From Aeromonas sp. FDAARGOS 1405 (lineage in GTDB: Bacteria; Pseudomonadota; Gammaproteobacteria; Enterobacterales; Aeromonadaceae), in contig NZ_CP077311.1 in NCBI RefSeq assembly GCF_019048265.1, positions 2,489,001 through 2,553,000 on the forward strand: 64,000 nucleotides of DNA. Reading direction: 5' to 3'. Shown here piece after piece: positions 1 through 12,609 of this stretch. The notes beneath the pieces were generated by a model. That model did not search any database. It was given only the letters and a program-made list of their open reading frames with translations, and had not been told where the DNA came from. Both the position numbers and the translations under genes were made by a program. Numbering within the stretch: the stretch's first letter is position 1; the number at the start of each line of letters is the position of its first letter.

Positions 1-1
1 G

Positions 2-2485
2 CAGGCCATCGCCCGTCTCGAACAGCAGCAACTGCACCAGAGTGAACTGGGGCGCGACTGGCAGGCCCGTGCAGAGGCGCTGGGCGAGCGGATTGCCACC
101 CGCAAGGCGCAGCTGGCCAGCCAGCAGGATCAACTGACCGAAGGGGTATTGCGCGCTGAGCAGGAGAGCGCTCGGCTGGAGCAGTGTGAGCAGTTGCTTA
201 CCGAGCAGCAGGAGGCTCGCCAGCACGCCAGCGAGCAACTGGAACAAGCCCGCTTGCGCCAGCAGCAGTGGCAGCAACAGTTGGCCGGGGTGCAGGGGCA
301 ACTCAATCAGACCCGTACCCGGTTGGGTGGTTTGCAGGAGCTGCAAGCCAAGACCCGGCTGGCGCGCCTCAAGCTGGAAGATGAACGCGCTGGCCCCCTC
401 GGCGCAGAGGCCGACGATCTGCAACCGGCCCTCGATGCCCTGAGTGGTGAGCTGGAGCTGACGCGGGCGGCCAATGACGAGCTGACCGAGCAGCTGGCGC
501 AGGCTGTCCACACCCATGAACAACTCAAGCAGCAGCATGGCCAGCAGTTGAGCCTGCAGCGGGAGTTGGAGGCGCGGCTGGCGACGCTGGATCAGATCCT
601 CGGCGAACAGATGGAGGGGGTGACTCTGGCCGACCGGTTGCAAGTTGCCCCCGAGTGGGCACAGGCGCTCGATAAGGTGCTGGGTCGCTGGCTCACCGCA
701 ACGCCAGCGGACGAGTGCAATCTGGCGCAAGAGGGACTCTGGATTGGCCCGGCACAACCGGCGGTTGCCGGTACGCTGGCGGCGCAACTGGGCGGCAAGC
801 ACATTCCCGCCTTCCTCAATGCCATCTGGCTGGTGGAGAGCCGGGAGGCCGCATTGGCCCGCCAGCCAAGCCTTGCGGCCGGTGAGTCGGTACTGACTCC
901 TGCTGGCGACTGGCTGGGGCCAAACTGGGCCGATCTGGGGCTGGGCGCGGCGCTCGGCACCATGGCGCTGCTCGGTGAGCGTGAGCGGTTGCACACCGAG
1001 CTGGAGAAGGTTGCCGCGGGGCAGGCACAGCTGAGCGAGCAACTTGTGGCTGCCGATGCCCGGCGTGCCCAGCTTGCCAGTGCGCATGAGTTGTCGCAGC
1101 GAACCTTGCGCGAGCAAGAGCAGAAATGGCAACAACTGCGCGAAGCCTGGAGCCTGCAACAGGGTCAGCGGCAGGAGCGGTTGCAGCGGCTCGGTCAGCT
1201 CGGCGAAGAGCTGATCCGGCTTGATCAGGAGCAGGCCGAAGAGGCAGAGCGACTGGCCAGCGCCCGTGAACAACTGGAACTCGATGAGGCGCGCCTTGCC
1301 GAGTTGCAGGAGCAGGGGGAGCCGCTGACACAAGGGTTGCAGGTCGCGCAGGAGCAGCTGACCCGCTGCGAGCGGGCGGTCGATGAGGCGCGAGTGCGCC
1401 GCGAGCAGCAACAAGCGGCCTGCCAGCGTTTGCAACTGGAGTTGGGCAATCTGCGCCAACTCATTACCCTGGGTGAAGAGGAGCTGGCGAGGCTCGGGCT
1501 GGAGCTGGCCGGGCTGAAAGGGCCGGATAGCGAGGCAGTGCCGGATCTGGCGCCCCTGCTGGCCGAGCAGCGCAATCTGGAGGCGCAGCAGCTCGCCTGC
1601 CATCAACGGCTTGCGGAGCTGGAGCGCCAGCTGACCGAGCTGGAACAGGCCAGAAGAGCCGATCACAAGCAGCTTGTTACCTTGCAAGAGAAGCTGGCAA
1701 CCCTGCGCCTTGAGCGTGAACGCAGCCTCACCCGTCGACAGGGGCTGCACGAGCAGTTCGAAGAGCTGGGGGTTCGACTGGTAGATCTCGATCAGGCGGT
1801 GCTGATCGCTGCAGATCGCAGCAAGCTGCGGCAGGAGATCCAGACCCTGGAGGGGCAAGTGGAGGCACTCGGCGCCATCAACCTGGCGGCGCTGGAGGAG
1901 TACGAAGAGGCGAAAACGCGAGCAACCTATCTTGAAAATCAGTGTCAGGATCTTGAGCAAGCGCTGGAAACCTTGAGCCAAGCCATTAAAAGAATTGATA
2001 AAGAGACACAAATACGGTTCCGGGACACTTTCGATAAGGTCAACGAAGATTTAAAATCCCTCTTTCCGAAAGTGTTCGGTGGGGGCAGTGCCTGGCTTGA
2101 GCTCACCTCCGATGATCTTTTGGAGGCCGGAGTGAGCATCATGGCGAGACCTCCGGGTAAGAAGAATGCTACCATTGCCCTGCTTTCCGGGGGGGAGAAG
2201 GCGTTAACCGCGCTTGCGCTGGTTTTTGCCATCTTCAGACTCAACCCAGCACCTTTTTGTCTGCTGGATGAGGTGGATGCACCGCTCGATGAAGTGAACG
2301 TCGGTCGCTTCTGTTCTCTTGTCAAAGAGATGTCGAGCACAGTACAGTTCGTTTACATCAGTCATAATAAGGTCTCCATGGAGATGGCTGAGCAGCTGGT
2401 TGGCGTCACGATGCAAGAGCCCGGGGTTTCGCGCATTGTGTCGGTCGATATCGGTGAAGCCGTCGCTTTGGCTGAGCAAAACTAG
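2..2485 (+). CDS. smc: Chromosome segregation protein SMC (3' part)
   Basis: The reading frame is open from the first bases of the window, so the 5' end (N-terminal Walker A head and part of the first coiled coil) is missing. About 827 residues remain of a protein usually 1,150-1,180 long. Long Gln/Glu/Leu/Ala-rich coiled coils flank a globular hinge near bases 620-960. The C-terminal ATPase head carries the ABC signature LLSGGEKALTA (around base 2185) and the Walker B motif CLLDEVDAPLD (around base 2260). SMC dimers compact and segregate the chromosome with ScpA/ScpB. The gene ends 15 bases before zipA on the same strand, an order known from Pseudomonas. The internal TTG at 149 is not the start. 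The low-complexity coil makes many spurious ORFs on other frames. Confidence 0.95.
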   Translation, partial: QAIARLEQQQLHQSELGRDWQARAEALGERIATRKAQLASQQDQLTEGVLRAEQESARLEQCEQLLTEQQEARQHASEQLEQARLRQQQWQQQLAGVQGQLNQTRTRLGGLQELQAKTRLARLKLEDERAGPLGAEADDLQPALDALSGELELTRAANDELTEQLAQAVHTHEQLKQQHGQQLSLQRELEARLATLDQILGEQMEGVTLADRLQVAPEWAQALDKVLGRWLTATPADECNLAQEGLWIGPAQPAVAGTLAAQLGGKHIPAFLNAIWLVESREAALARQPSLAAGESVLTPAGDWLGPNWADLGLGAALGTMALLGERERLHTELEKVAAGQAQLSEQLVAADARRAQLASAHELSQRTLREQEQKWQQLREAWSLQQGQRQERLQRLGQLGEELIRLDQEQAEEAERLASAREQLELDEARLAELQEQGEPLTQGLQVAQEQLTRCERAVDEARVRREQQQAACQRLQLELGNLRQLITLGEEELARLGLELAGLKGPDSEAVPDLAPLLAEQRNLEAQQLACHQRLAELERQLTELEQARRADHKQLVTLQEKLATLRLERERSLTRRQGLHEQFEELGVRLVDLDQAVLIAADRSKLRQEIQTLEGQVEALGAINLAALEEYEEAKTRATYLENQCQDLEQALETLSQAIKRIDKETQIRFRDTFDKVNEDLKSLFPKVFGGGSAWLELTSDDLLEAGVSIMARPPGKKNATIALLSGGEKALTALALVFAIFRLNPAPFCLLDEVDAPLDEVNVGRFCSLVKEMSSTVQFVYISHNKVSMEMAEQLVGVTMQEPGVSRIVSVDIGEAVALAEQN

Positions 2486-2500
2486 AAAGAGAAGCAGCTA

Positions 2501-3631
2501 ATGCAGGAATTGCGTTACATCTTGGTTGCCCTGGGCGGTATTGCCATCGCGGCATTGCTCATTCACGGGTTGTGGAGCAACAGAAAGAATCGTCAGGCAC
2601 CGATCAAAGAGAAACCCCTTGGCCGGATGGAATCCAAATCGCGAAACCGCGATGATGACGCCTTCGACAGCGATGGCATCGGTCAGGTGCGTGTAGTCAG
2701 CAGTGGCCGCCGTGCCGAGCCCAAGCTGCGCAGTGAAGAGAGCCTTCAGCCGGAGTTTGGTCGCCGTGCCGCCGTGCCCGCCTTTGACGATGAAGATGAT
2801 GAGGATGAACTGCCACCGCCCGTCGTGCGCAAGCCTGCTGCCCGTCCGGTTCCGCCGCCTCCTGCCTATGAAGAAGAGGAACCGGGCTTTGATGAGCCGC
2901 TGCCTGACGTCATTGCGCAAGAGCCTGCCGCTCCGGTACGCAAACCGGCCCAGGTCAATCGCCGTACCCCGGTCTACCGTTCACGTCCCCAGCGCGAGCC
3001 AGTCATGCCTGTTCAGGATGACGAGCCGCTGATCGAGCCTGCTTATGCCACAGCGCCCACCTTTGGTGTGCGAAATGAGCCTGTGCGAGCCACTGAACCT
3101 GAAGTGAAGGCCCAGCCACGCCATGTGGAACCTGAACCTCTTTACGAAGAGCCCGTCTACGAGGCTCCCGTTGCAGAACCTCGCTCAGCTCCCCAGCCGG
3201 TAGAAAAAATCTGGCAGGATGTCTATGTCATCAACCTGATGGGCCGCCCGGGGCATGAGCTGCAAGGGGCGACTCTGCTCTCCTCCCTGATGGCGCTTGG
3301 CTTCAAATTTGGCGAGATGGATATCTTCCACCGTCACGAAGATGCCAATGGCAAGGGGGAAGTGCTCTTCTCCATGATCAACATGGTCAAGCCGGGCACC
3401 TTTAACCCGTACCGGATGGAGCAGTTCACCACGCCGGGTGTCTCCCTGTTCATGCAGCTGCCGCTGCGCAGCAACGCCGCGTTTGCCTTCGAGGATATGC
3501 TGCAGGCCGCCGATCAACTGGCCAGCGATCTCGATGCCATGCTGACCGATATGGAGCGCAGCCCGCTGAGTGACGAGACTATTGCCCGTTACCGGCATGA
3601 ACTGGCTGCCTACGAGGCCAGCCGCGACTAA
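2501..3631 (+). CDS. zipA: Cell division protein ZipA
   Basis: 376-residue essential divisome protein that tethers FtsZ polymers to the inner membrane. Residues about 5-24 form one N-terminal membrane anchor (ILVALGGIAIAALLIHGLW), followed by a basic stretch. A long Pro/Glu/Arg-rich flexible linker runs to about residue 235. The C-terminal domain (from about VYVINLMGRPGHELQG) is the FtsZ-tail-binding fold. The domain order and N-out topology are those of the family. The start lies 15 bases after smc with a purine-rich ribosome site (agaaagagaag), suggesting co-transcription. A strong terminator follows, separating the gene from ligA. Confidence 0.95.
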   Translation: MQELRYILVALGGIAIAALLIHGLWSNRKNRQAPIKEKPLGRMESKSRNRDDDAFDSDGIGQVRVVSSGRRAEPKLRSEESLQPEFGRRAAVPAFDDEDDEDELPPPVVRKPAARPVPPPPAYEEEEPGFDEPLPDVIAQEPAAPVRKPAQVNRRTPVYRSRPQREPVMPVQDDEPLIEPAYATAPTFGVRNEPVRATEPEVKAQPRHVEPEPLYEEPVYEAPVAEPRSAPQPVEKIWQDVYVINLMGRPGHELQGATLLSSLMALGFKFGEMDIFHRHEDANGKGEVLFSMINMVKPGTFNPYRMEQFTTPGVSLFMQLPLRSNAAFAFEDMLQAADQLASDLDAMLTDMERSPLSDETIARYRHELAAYEASRD

Positions 3632-3652
3632 TACGCCATGCGGGTCGAATAG

Positions 3653-5743
<2,091 letters not shown>

Positions 5744-5757
5744 GTTCGTCTCTCTGA

Positions 5758-5796
5758 TAAAAAAACAACCCGGCATTCGTGCCGGGTTGTTTTTTA
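5758..5796 (+). terminator. Rho-independent terminator after ligA
   Basis: A 12-bp perfect stem aacaacccggca/tgccgggttgtt with a TTCG tetraloop is followed by a T run, 20 bases after the ligA stop. It is flanked by A on the left and T on the right, so it could act in both directions. Confidence 0.92.
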
Positions 5797-5941
5797 TTCC
5801 CCCGCTATCACCATTTTTTGCGGGGGAGCAGCAAGCGCCTGAGCAATATTTCCCGAGTGCTCAGTTTGCTCAATCAGTATGGCAACACTCTACAAGGCCA
5901 CCTGATGCATCAAGCCGAAGGGGGGCATCCTCTCTCGAGGC

Positions 5942-8440
<2,499 letters not shown>

Positions 8441-8560
8441 TTATGTAGGTTAAAAGGAAGATTTTTTACGCTTATTTTTAGTGAAAAGGTGTTCGGTAGC
8501 CATTGTATGGCAAGGGGAAAGGGAGCGTTGGCGCGAGATCACACTCTGAAGAGGCGGCAA

Positions 8561-8576
8561 TGTGAGCGGGATCACC
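8561..8576. promoter_or_regulatory. CRP-like binding site upstream of ygjK
   Basis: TGTGAgcgggaTCACc matches the CRP consensus TGTGA-N6-TCACA at nine of ten defined positions. It lies in the 195-bp gap between the AraC gene and ygjK. Catabolite control would suit a glycosidase gene, but the distance of about 140 bases to the start codon leaves the promoter undefined. Confidence 0.5.
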
Positions 8577-8617
8577 GGGTTACATCAGGTTACATAGAAT
8601 GGTCTTTAAGTAATATT

Positions 8618-9418
8618 TTACTTTTCGTTGCTCGCCAATCTGGCAGGGCAGGTGTGCAGGTATTGGTGGGGTGTCAGGCCGAACTCCTGTTTGAAGCGGG
8701 CGGCAAAACGGCTGGGGGAGTCATAACCGCAGGCGAGGGCGACCTCCAGCGGGGTCAGGCCCTGTTGCAACAGATTGAGGGCGTGACTCATGCGCACCTG
8801 AGCCAGCAACTGGCGAAAGCTGCGACCTTCGGCGGTCAGCTTGCGCACCATGGAGGCGCGGCTCATGGAGAAGTGGGGGGCCACTGCCTCCAGGGTGTGG
8901 TCGATGCCGGGTTCCACCGCCAGGTAGCGGGCCAGCCGCTCTGCGAGGGTCATGGTGCTGGCGGGAAAGAGCAATCCGAGGGCGTTGGCGGCCCGCAGCT
9001 CGGCATAGAAACCGCGCAGCAGTTCGGCCTGGGTCGCCTCGCTCAGTCCCCGTTCGGCCATGGTGCTGATGAGTTCAAAGCAGAAGGCGAGCCCGGGGGT
9101 GACCTTGACGGCGGGTTCCTCCAGGTCGGCGTGGGAAGAGGCTGACTCGGCCAGCCATTCTGGTGGCGGCGGAGTGAGCAGCGTGATGGCGTGGGAGCGA
9201 AACTTGCCCTGCTCCGGCTGATTGACGAAGGTGAGCTGGTGGCCTGCCGGGATCAGCAGCCAGCGCTCCCTGTCAAACGACAGACGCCGCTCGCGCCACC
9301 ACAGTTGTTTGCTCCCCTGGGTGACCCAGATGAGGGTTGGGGCATAGATGAGCACCCGGTGCAGGGGCTGCTGGCGGATCCCGAGATAGTGGCTCTGTTG
9401 CAGCAGGGAAGTGCTCAT
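8618..9418 (-). CDS. AraC-family transcriptional regulator
   Basis: 266 residues. The N-terminal half resembles a cupin-like sensing domain (WLLIPAGHQLTFVN). The C-terminal 100 residues form the paired helix-turn-helix AraC domain: first helix pair around LEAVAPHFSMSRASMVRKL, second around CGYDSPSRFAARFKQEFG, ending in the usual LTPHQYLH. The gene starts 11 bases after the secreted PEBP gene on the same strand with an AGGAG site, so the two are probably one transcript. It ends 195 bases before ygjK, also on the minus strand, so it could regulate either neighbour; neither is shown. Confidence 0.88.
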   Translation of the reverse strand: MSTSLLQQSHYLGIRQQPLHRVLIYAPTLIWVTQGSKQLWWRERRLSFDRERWLLIPAGHQLTFVNQPEQGKFRSHAITLLTPPPPEWLAESASSHADLEEPAVKVTPGLAFCFELISTMAERGLSEATQAELLRGFYAELRAANALGLLFPASTMTLAERLARYLAVEPGIDHTLEAVAPHFSMSRASMVRKLTAEGRSFRQLLAQVRMSHALNLLQQGLTPLEVALACGYDSPSRFAARFKQEFGLTPHQYLHTCPARLASNEK

Positions 9419-9429
9419 CCGGTTGGCTC

Positions 9430-9966
9430 CTAGGGGGTGACGAAGGTGGCGGTCAGGGTGGCTTTGCCGAGCGCCATGCTGTTGAGCATGTAGCCTATCA
9501 TAGCGGGCGGGGTATCAGCCTTTACCTCGAGATCATGGGGCAGGGCCCAGGCGGTGAACTGATAGCGGTGCATGCCGTGACCAGCGGGCGGGCAGGGGCC
9601 GCCGTAACCCTGGCTGCCAAAGTCGGTGCGGATCTCCAATCCCTGCTTGAGCTTGCCGGAGGCATTGCTGGCCAGCTCGCTCTGGGTGGCAGGCAGGTTA
9701 ACCACCAGCCAGTGCCACCAACCGCTGCCGGTGGGGGCATCTGGGTCATAGGCGGTGATGGCAACACTCTTGGTGCCTGCCGGCAGATCCTGCCAACTCA
9801 GCTGGGGCGAGTGGTTGTCGCCGCTGCAGCCAAAGCCGTTGAAGCTGAACTGTTTGGCCATCAGCTGGCCTTCGTGAATATCCGTGCTCTTCAGGGTCAT
9901 GGCAAAGGCTGGCATGGCCGTCAGGCAGAGCAGTGGCAACAGGGCACTCTGTTTGAGCAATTTCAT
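9430..9966 (-). CDS. Secreted YbhB/YbcL-family (PEBP-like) protein
   Basis: 178 residues with a cleavable signal peptide (hydrophobic core ALLPLLCLTAMPAFA, cleavage about residue 22). The mature part is a phosphatidylethanolamine-binding-protein fold, with the hallmark DPDAPTGSGWWHWLVVNLP near residue 75 and GYGGPCPPAGHGMHRYQFTA near residue 120. E. coli relatives YbhB and YbcL have no settled biochemical role; YbcL variants have been linked to neutrophil suppression in uropathogens. The ATG has an AGGAG site. It is the first gene of a likely two-gene unit with the AraC regulator downstream. Confidence 0.88.
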   Translation of the reverse strand: MKLLKQSALLPLLCLTAMPAFAMTLKSTDIHEGQLMAKQFSFNGFGCSGDNHSPQLSWQDLPAGTKSVAITAYDPDAPTGSGWWHWLVVNLPATQSELASNASGKLKQGLEIRTDFGSQGYGGPCPPAGHGMHRYQFTAWALPHDLEVKADTPPAMIGYMLNSMALGKATLTATFVTP

Positions 9967-10108
9967 CGGGTGACTCCTCGTGTGGTAACGGGTTCACTTT
10001 AGCGAGAGCAGGGCAAAATAATATTGCAGAACGGCTCAATGTGAGGTCGATTGGTGAGTTAATTGAGCCTTTGGGTGGTTTTTATGGCGATAAGGTAAAT
10101 AGCAGCCA

Positions 10109-10143
10109 TAAAAAAACCGGCATCAGGGATGCCGGTTTTTTGT
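10109..10143 (-). terminator. Terminator downstream of the purA-like gene
   Basis: Stem accggcatc/gatgccggt flanked by A7 on the left and T7 on the right, 21 bases beyond the stop of the purA-like gene. On the minus strand it ends in a run of T; it could work in both directions. Confidence 0.88.
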
Positions 10144-10163
10144 TTGACGATAAGAGGTGCGGC

Positions 10164-11420
10164 TTAGCGCAGGATCATCTCGTCACGGCCCGGGCCGACG
10201 GAAACCATCGGAACCGGTACGCCGAGCAGCTCTTCGATACGCAGCACGTACTGCTGGGCCGCTTTGGGCAGCTCTTCGAAGGTGCGGCAGCCGGTGATGT
10301 CTTCGCTCCAGCTTTCCATCTGCTCGTAAACCGGCTTCAGGGCAGCGGTTTGCGGCCAAATCGGGTTCTCGGTGTGGGCACCTTCGTAGGCCACGCAGAT
10401 CTTCAGATCCGGCAGACCGGTCAGGCAGTCCAGCTTGGTCAGAGCCACTTCGGTGGCGGCTTGCAGCTCGACACCGTTCTTGGTGGCGACGGCGTCGAAG
10501 TAACCGACATCACGGGGACGGCCAGTGGTAGCGCCGAACTCATTGGTGATCTTGCGGAACTCGTCCTGGTTCTCCATGGCGGTCAGCAGGGTGCCGGTAC
10601 CGACAGAGGAGCTGAATGCCTTGGCCACAGCGATGACGCGCTCCGGACGCAGACCCGGCAGACCGCCACCGATACCGGCGTAGGCGCCAGATACGTGGGA
10701 GGAGGTCACCCAGGGGTATTCGCCGTAGATCAGGTCACGGCCAGCGCCCAGCTGGGCTTCGAACAGCAGGGTCTTGCCTTCAGCCTGCAGCGCTTTGAGC
10801 GGCATGCTGACGTTGCACACTGCGTCGATCCAGGGTGCAGAGACTTCCAGCAGCCAGTCGGCCATCTCCTGGGCAGTCTGGGTGAATTCGAAGGAGGGGT
10901 AGATAGCCTTCATCTGCGGCAGTTTCCAGTCCAGCATGAACTGGATGCGCTCGACCAGCACGTCCGGCTGTTTCAGCCAGCCAACCAGGATTGCTTTCTT
11001 CATCACGCGATCGCCGTAGGCAGGGGCGATGCCCTGACGGGTGGAGCCATAGGCGCCGTCACCCAGACGTTGCTCTTCCAGGGTATCTTCCAGTGCGTGC
11101 AGCGGCAGGCAGAGAGTTGCGCGGTCAGAGATGGCCAGCTTCGGAGTCACGCCGGAGGCTTTGACTTCCTCGAGCTCGACGGTCAGTTTCTCGGGGCTGA
11201 TCACCATGCCCGGGCCGAGGACAACCAGGCAATCCGGGTTGAATACGCCACTCGGAACCTGGTGCAGCTTGAAGGTGCCAAGGTCGTTGACCACGGTGTG
11301 GCCAGCGTTGTTGCCGCCCTGGAAGCGAATGCTGGCGCCAGCTTGACCTGCCAGATAATCCACGATGCGGCCTTTGCCTTCATCACCCCAGTTAGCACCT
11401 ACGACTACGATAGACGACAT
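10164..11420 (-). CDS. purA: Adenylosuccinate synthetase, divergent PurA lineage
   Basis: 418 residues. The enzyme joins IMP and aspartate with GTP to form adenylosuccinate in AMP synthesis. The N-terminal GANWGDEGKG loop keeps catalytic Asp13, and NNAGHT keeps His41. NEFGATTGRPRDVGYFD and LTKLDCLTGLPDLKICVAY match the IMP/GTP-binding core. The protein differs strongly from E. coli PurA: for example GSTRQGIAPAYGDRV replaces GTTGRGIGPAYEDKV, and it is about 14 residues shorter. It is therefore probably a second lineage rather than the housekeeping copy usually found near hfq/hflX; that other copy is outside this window. It is transcribed divergently from a LysR-type gene, which may control it. 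Retention of Asp13 argues against a phage-type PurZ. Confidence 0.85.
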   Translation of the reverse strand: MSSIVVVGANWGDEGKGRIVDYLAGQAGASIRFQGGNNAGHTVVNDLGTFKLHQVPSGVFNPDCLVVLGPGMVISPEKLTVELEEVKASGVTPKLAISDRATLCLPLHALEDTLEEQRLGDGAYGSTRQGIAPAYGDRVMKKAILVGWLKQPDVLVERIQFMLDWKLPQMKAIYPSFEFTQTAQEMADWLLEVSAPWIDAVCNVSMPLKALQAEGKTLLFEAQLGAGRDLIYGEYPWVTSSHVSGAYAGIGGGLPGLRPERVIAVAKAFSSSVGTGTLLTAMENQDEFRKITNEFGATTGRPRDVGYFDAVATKNGVELQAATEVALTKLDCLTGLPDLKICVAYEGAHTENPIWPQTAALKPVYEQMESWSEDITGCRTFEELPKAAQQYVLRIEELLGVPVPMVSVGPGRDEMILR

Positions 11421-11481
11421 GACTCTTTCTCCTAAGACGTTAGGCGTCCATCCTAGGAGCCTGATGCGGATTAGAAAAATT

Positions 11482-11497
11482 AATTATCTTTATAATT
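11482..11497. promoter_or_regulatory. Inverted repeat in the purA-lysR intergenic region
   Basis: AATTAT-CTTT-ATAATT is a perfect 6-bp inverted repeat in an AT-rich patch between the divergent purA-like and LysR genes. This is where a LysR-type regulator would be expected to bind. It does not fit the T-N11-A rule exactly, so the role is an inference. Confidence 0.35.
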
Positions 11498-11590
11498 CCG
11501 ATAAGAGAATCATATAATTATGGCCAATTTAGCGGCAAACCGTCCGATTTTGCCTGGCAAGCCCCGCACATTGCGGGTTGAGGGACTCTT

Positions 11591-12505
11591 ATGCTGGATA
11601 TTCACTGGTTGCAAACCTTTGTCACCCTGGCCCGATTGCAACATTTTGGCCAGACAGCCACCGAGCTGCACATGACCCAGCCCAATGTCAGCCTGCATAT
11701 CAAGCGGCTGGAGCAGGCGACCCGGGTGCGGCTGATCGAGCGCAGCCCGTTTCGCCTGACGCAGGCGGGGGAGCGGCTGCTGCAAAGCGCCGAGCGCACC
11801 ATTGCCGAGTTGCAGCTCTGCCAGTCCGATCTCAATGCCCTCAACCAGCTGAGTCAGGGGACGCTGGCCATCGCCGCCAGCGACATCATCTCCCGCCTGC
11901 TGCTGATCCAGCCGTTCCAGCGCTTCAAACGGGAGTTTCCCGGCATCGACCTCACTCTGTTCAACACCACTTCGGATCAGGCCGCCGAGCTGGTCAAGGC
12001 GGGCAAGGCGGATCTGGGTTTTGTCATGGCGCAAAAGCGCAGCGAACCGCTCTTCTATACCGAGCTGCAACAGGTGACCTGGTGCGCGCTGGGCCACGGC
12101 CTTGCCCGCTGGCAGGCGCGGGCGGTGGCGGGGGAGAGCGATCCCCTCGACGAGCCGACCCTGATCCTGCTCGGTCACGACACCCGTACTCGGGCGCTGA
12201 TCGACCCGTCCCTGCCGCTGCTGGCCTTGCCCCCCTGCCGCATCATGGAGGTGGGCAGCGTGGACGCCCAGCTGGATTGGGCCGAGGCGGGCTTTGGTGT
12301 CGCCATCGTGCCGGACTTTTCCCTGCATCCGCGACTCAACCTCACCGCGCCGGTCACCAGCCTCGGCGACTTTCCCGGTACCAGTCTGGGCTACGTAGTG
12401 CGCCAGAATCAGGTGTTGTCGCGGGCCATCAAGCAGTTGCTGCACTGGGTGGAGGAGGAGATCCAGAAGCCCAACCCCTATCTGACCCGGGTGATAGAGC
12501 CATAG
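11591..12505 (+). CDS. LysR-family transcriptional regulator
   Basis: 304 residues. The N-terminal winged helix-turn-helix spans about residues 1-60 (HFGQTATELHMTQPNVSLHIKRLE), followed by the linker helix and a periplasmic-binding-like effector domain (TLAIAASDIISRLLLIQPF through the C-terminus). It is divergent from the purA-like gene with 170 bases between the start codons, the classic layout for a LysR regulator and its target. That suggests purine- or aspartate-linked control, but no ligand can be read from sequence. A longer ORF in another frame (from 11578) is a shadow. Confidence 0.9.
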   Translation: MLDIHWLQTFVTLARLQHFGQTATELHMTQPNVSLHIKRLEQATRVRLIERSPFRLTQAGERLLQSAERTIAELQLCQSDLNALNQLSQGTLAIAASDIISRLLLIQPFQRFKREFPGIDLTLFNTTSDQAAELVKAGKADLGFVMAQKRSEPLFYTELQQVTWCALGHGLARWQARAVAGESDPLDEPTLILLGHDTRTRALIDPSLPLLALPPCRIMEVGSVDAQLDWAEAGFGVAIVPDFSLHPRLNLTAPVTSLGDFPGTSLGYVVRQNQVLSRAIKQLLHWVEEEIQKPNPYLTRVIEP

Positions 12506-12562
12506 CTGTACGGCAAGGTGAACAGGCCAATCGACTGCGCCACTATCGAACGCATATCAATA

Positions 12563-12588
12563 ATCAGGGCAGCCGAGGCTGCCCTGAT
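12563..12588. terminator. Hairpin between convergent lysR and TAXI genes
   Basis: Perfect 11-bp stem atcagggcagc/gctgccctgat with a four-base loop, lying between the stops of two converging genes. It lacks a good T run on either strand, so it may be a weak bidirectional terminator or only a 3'-end stabiliser. Confidence 0.5.
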
Positions 12589-12609
12589 GCGTTTGTGGGT
12601 GCTGACCAC

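Noticed and set aside
10164..11420. Possible phage-type PurZ (diaminopurine genome) enzyme
   Set aside because: The catalytic Asp13 of WGDEGKG, which is replaced in PurZ, is intact, and no phage genes surround it.
10041..11435. 464-codon plus-strand ORF
   Set aside because: Antisense shadow of the purA-like gene. It would also run through the terminator at 10109-10143.
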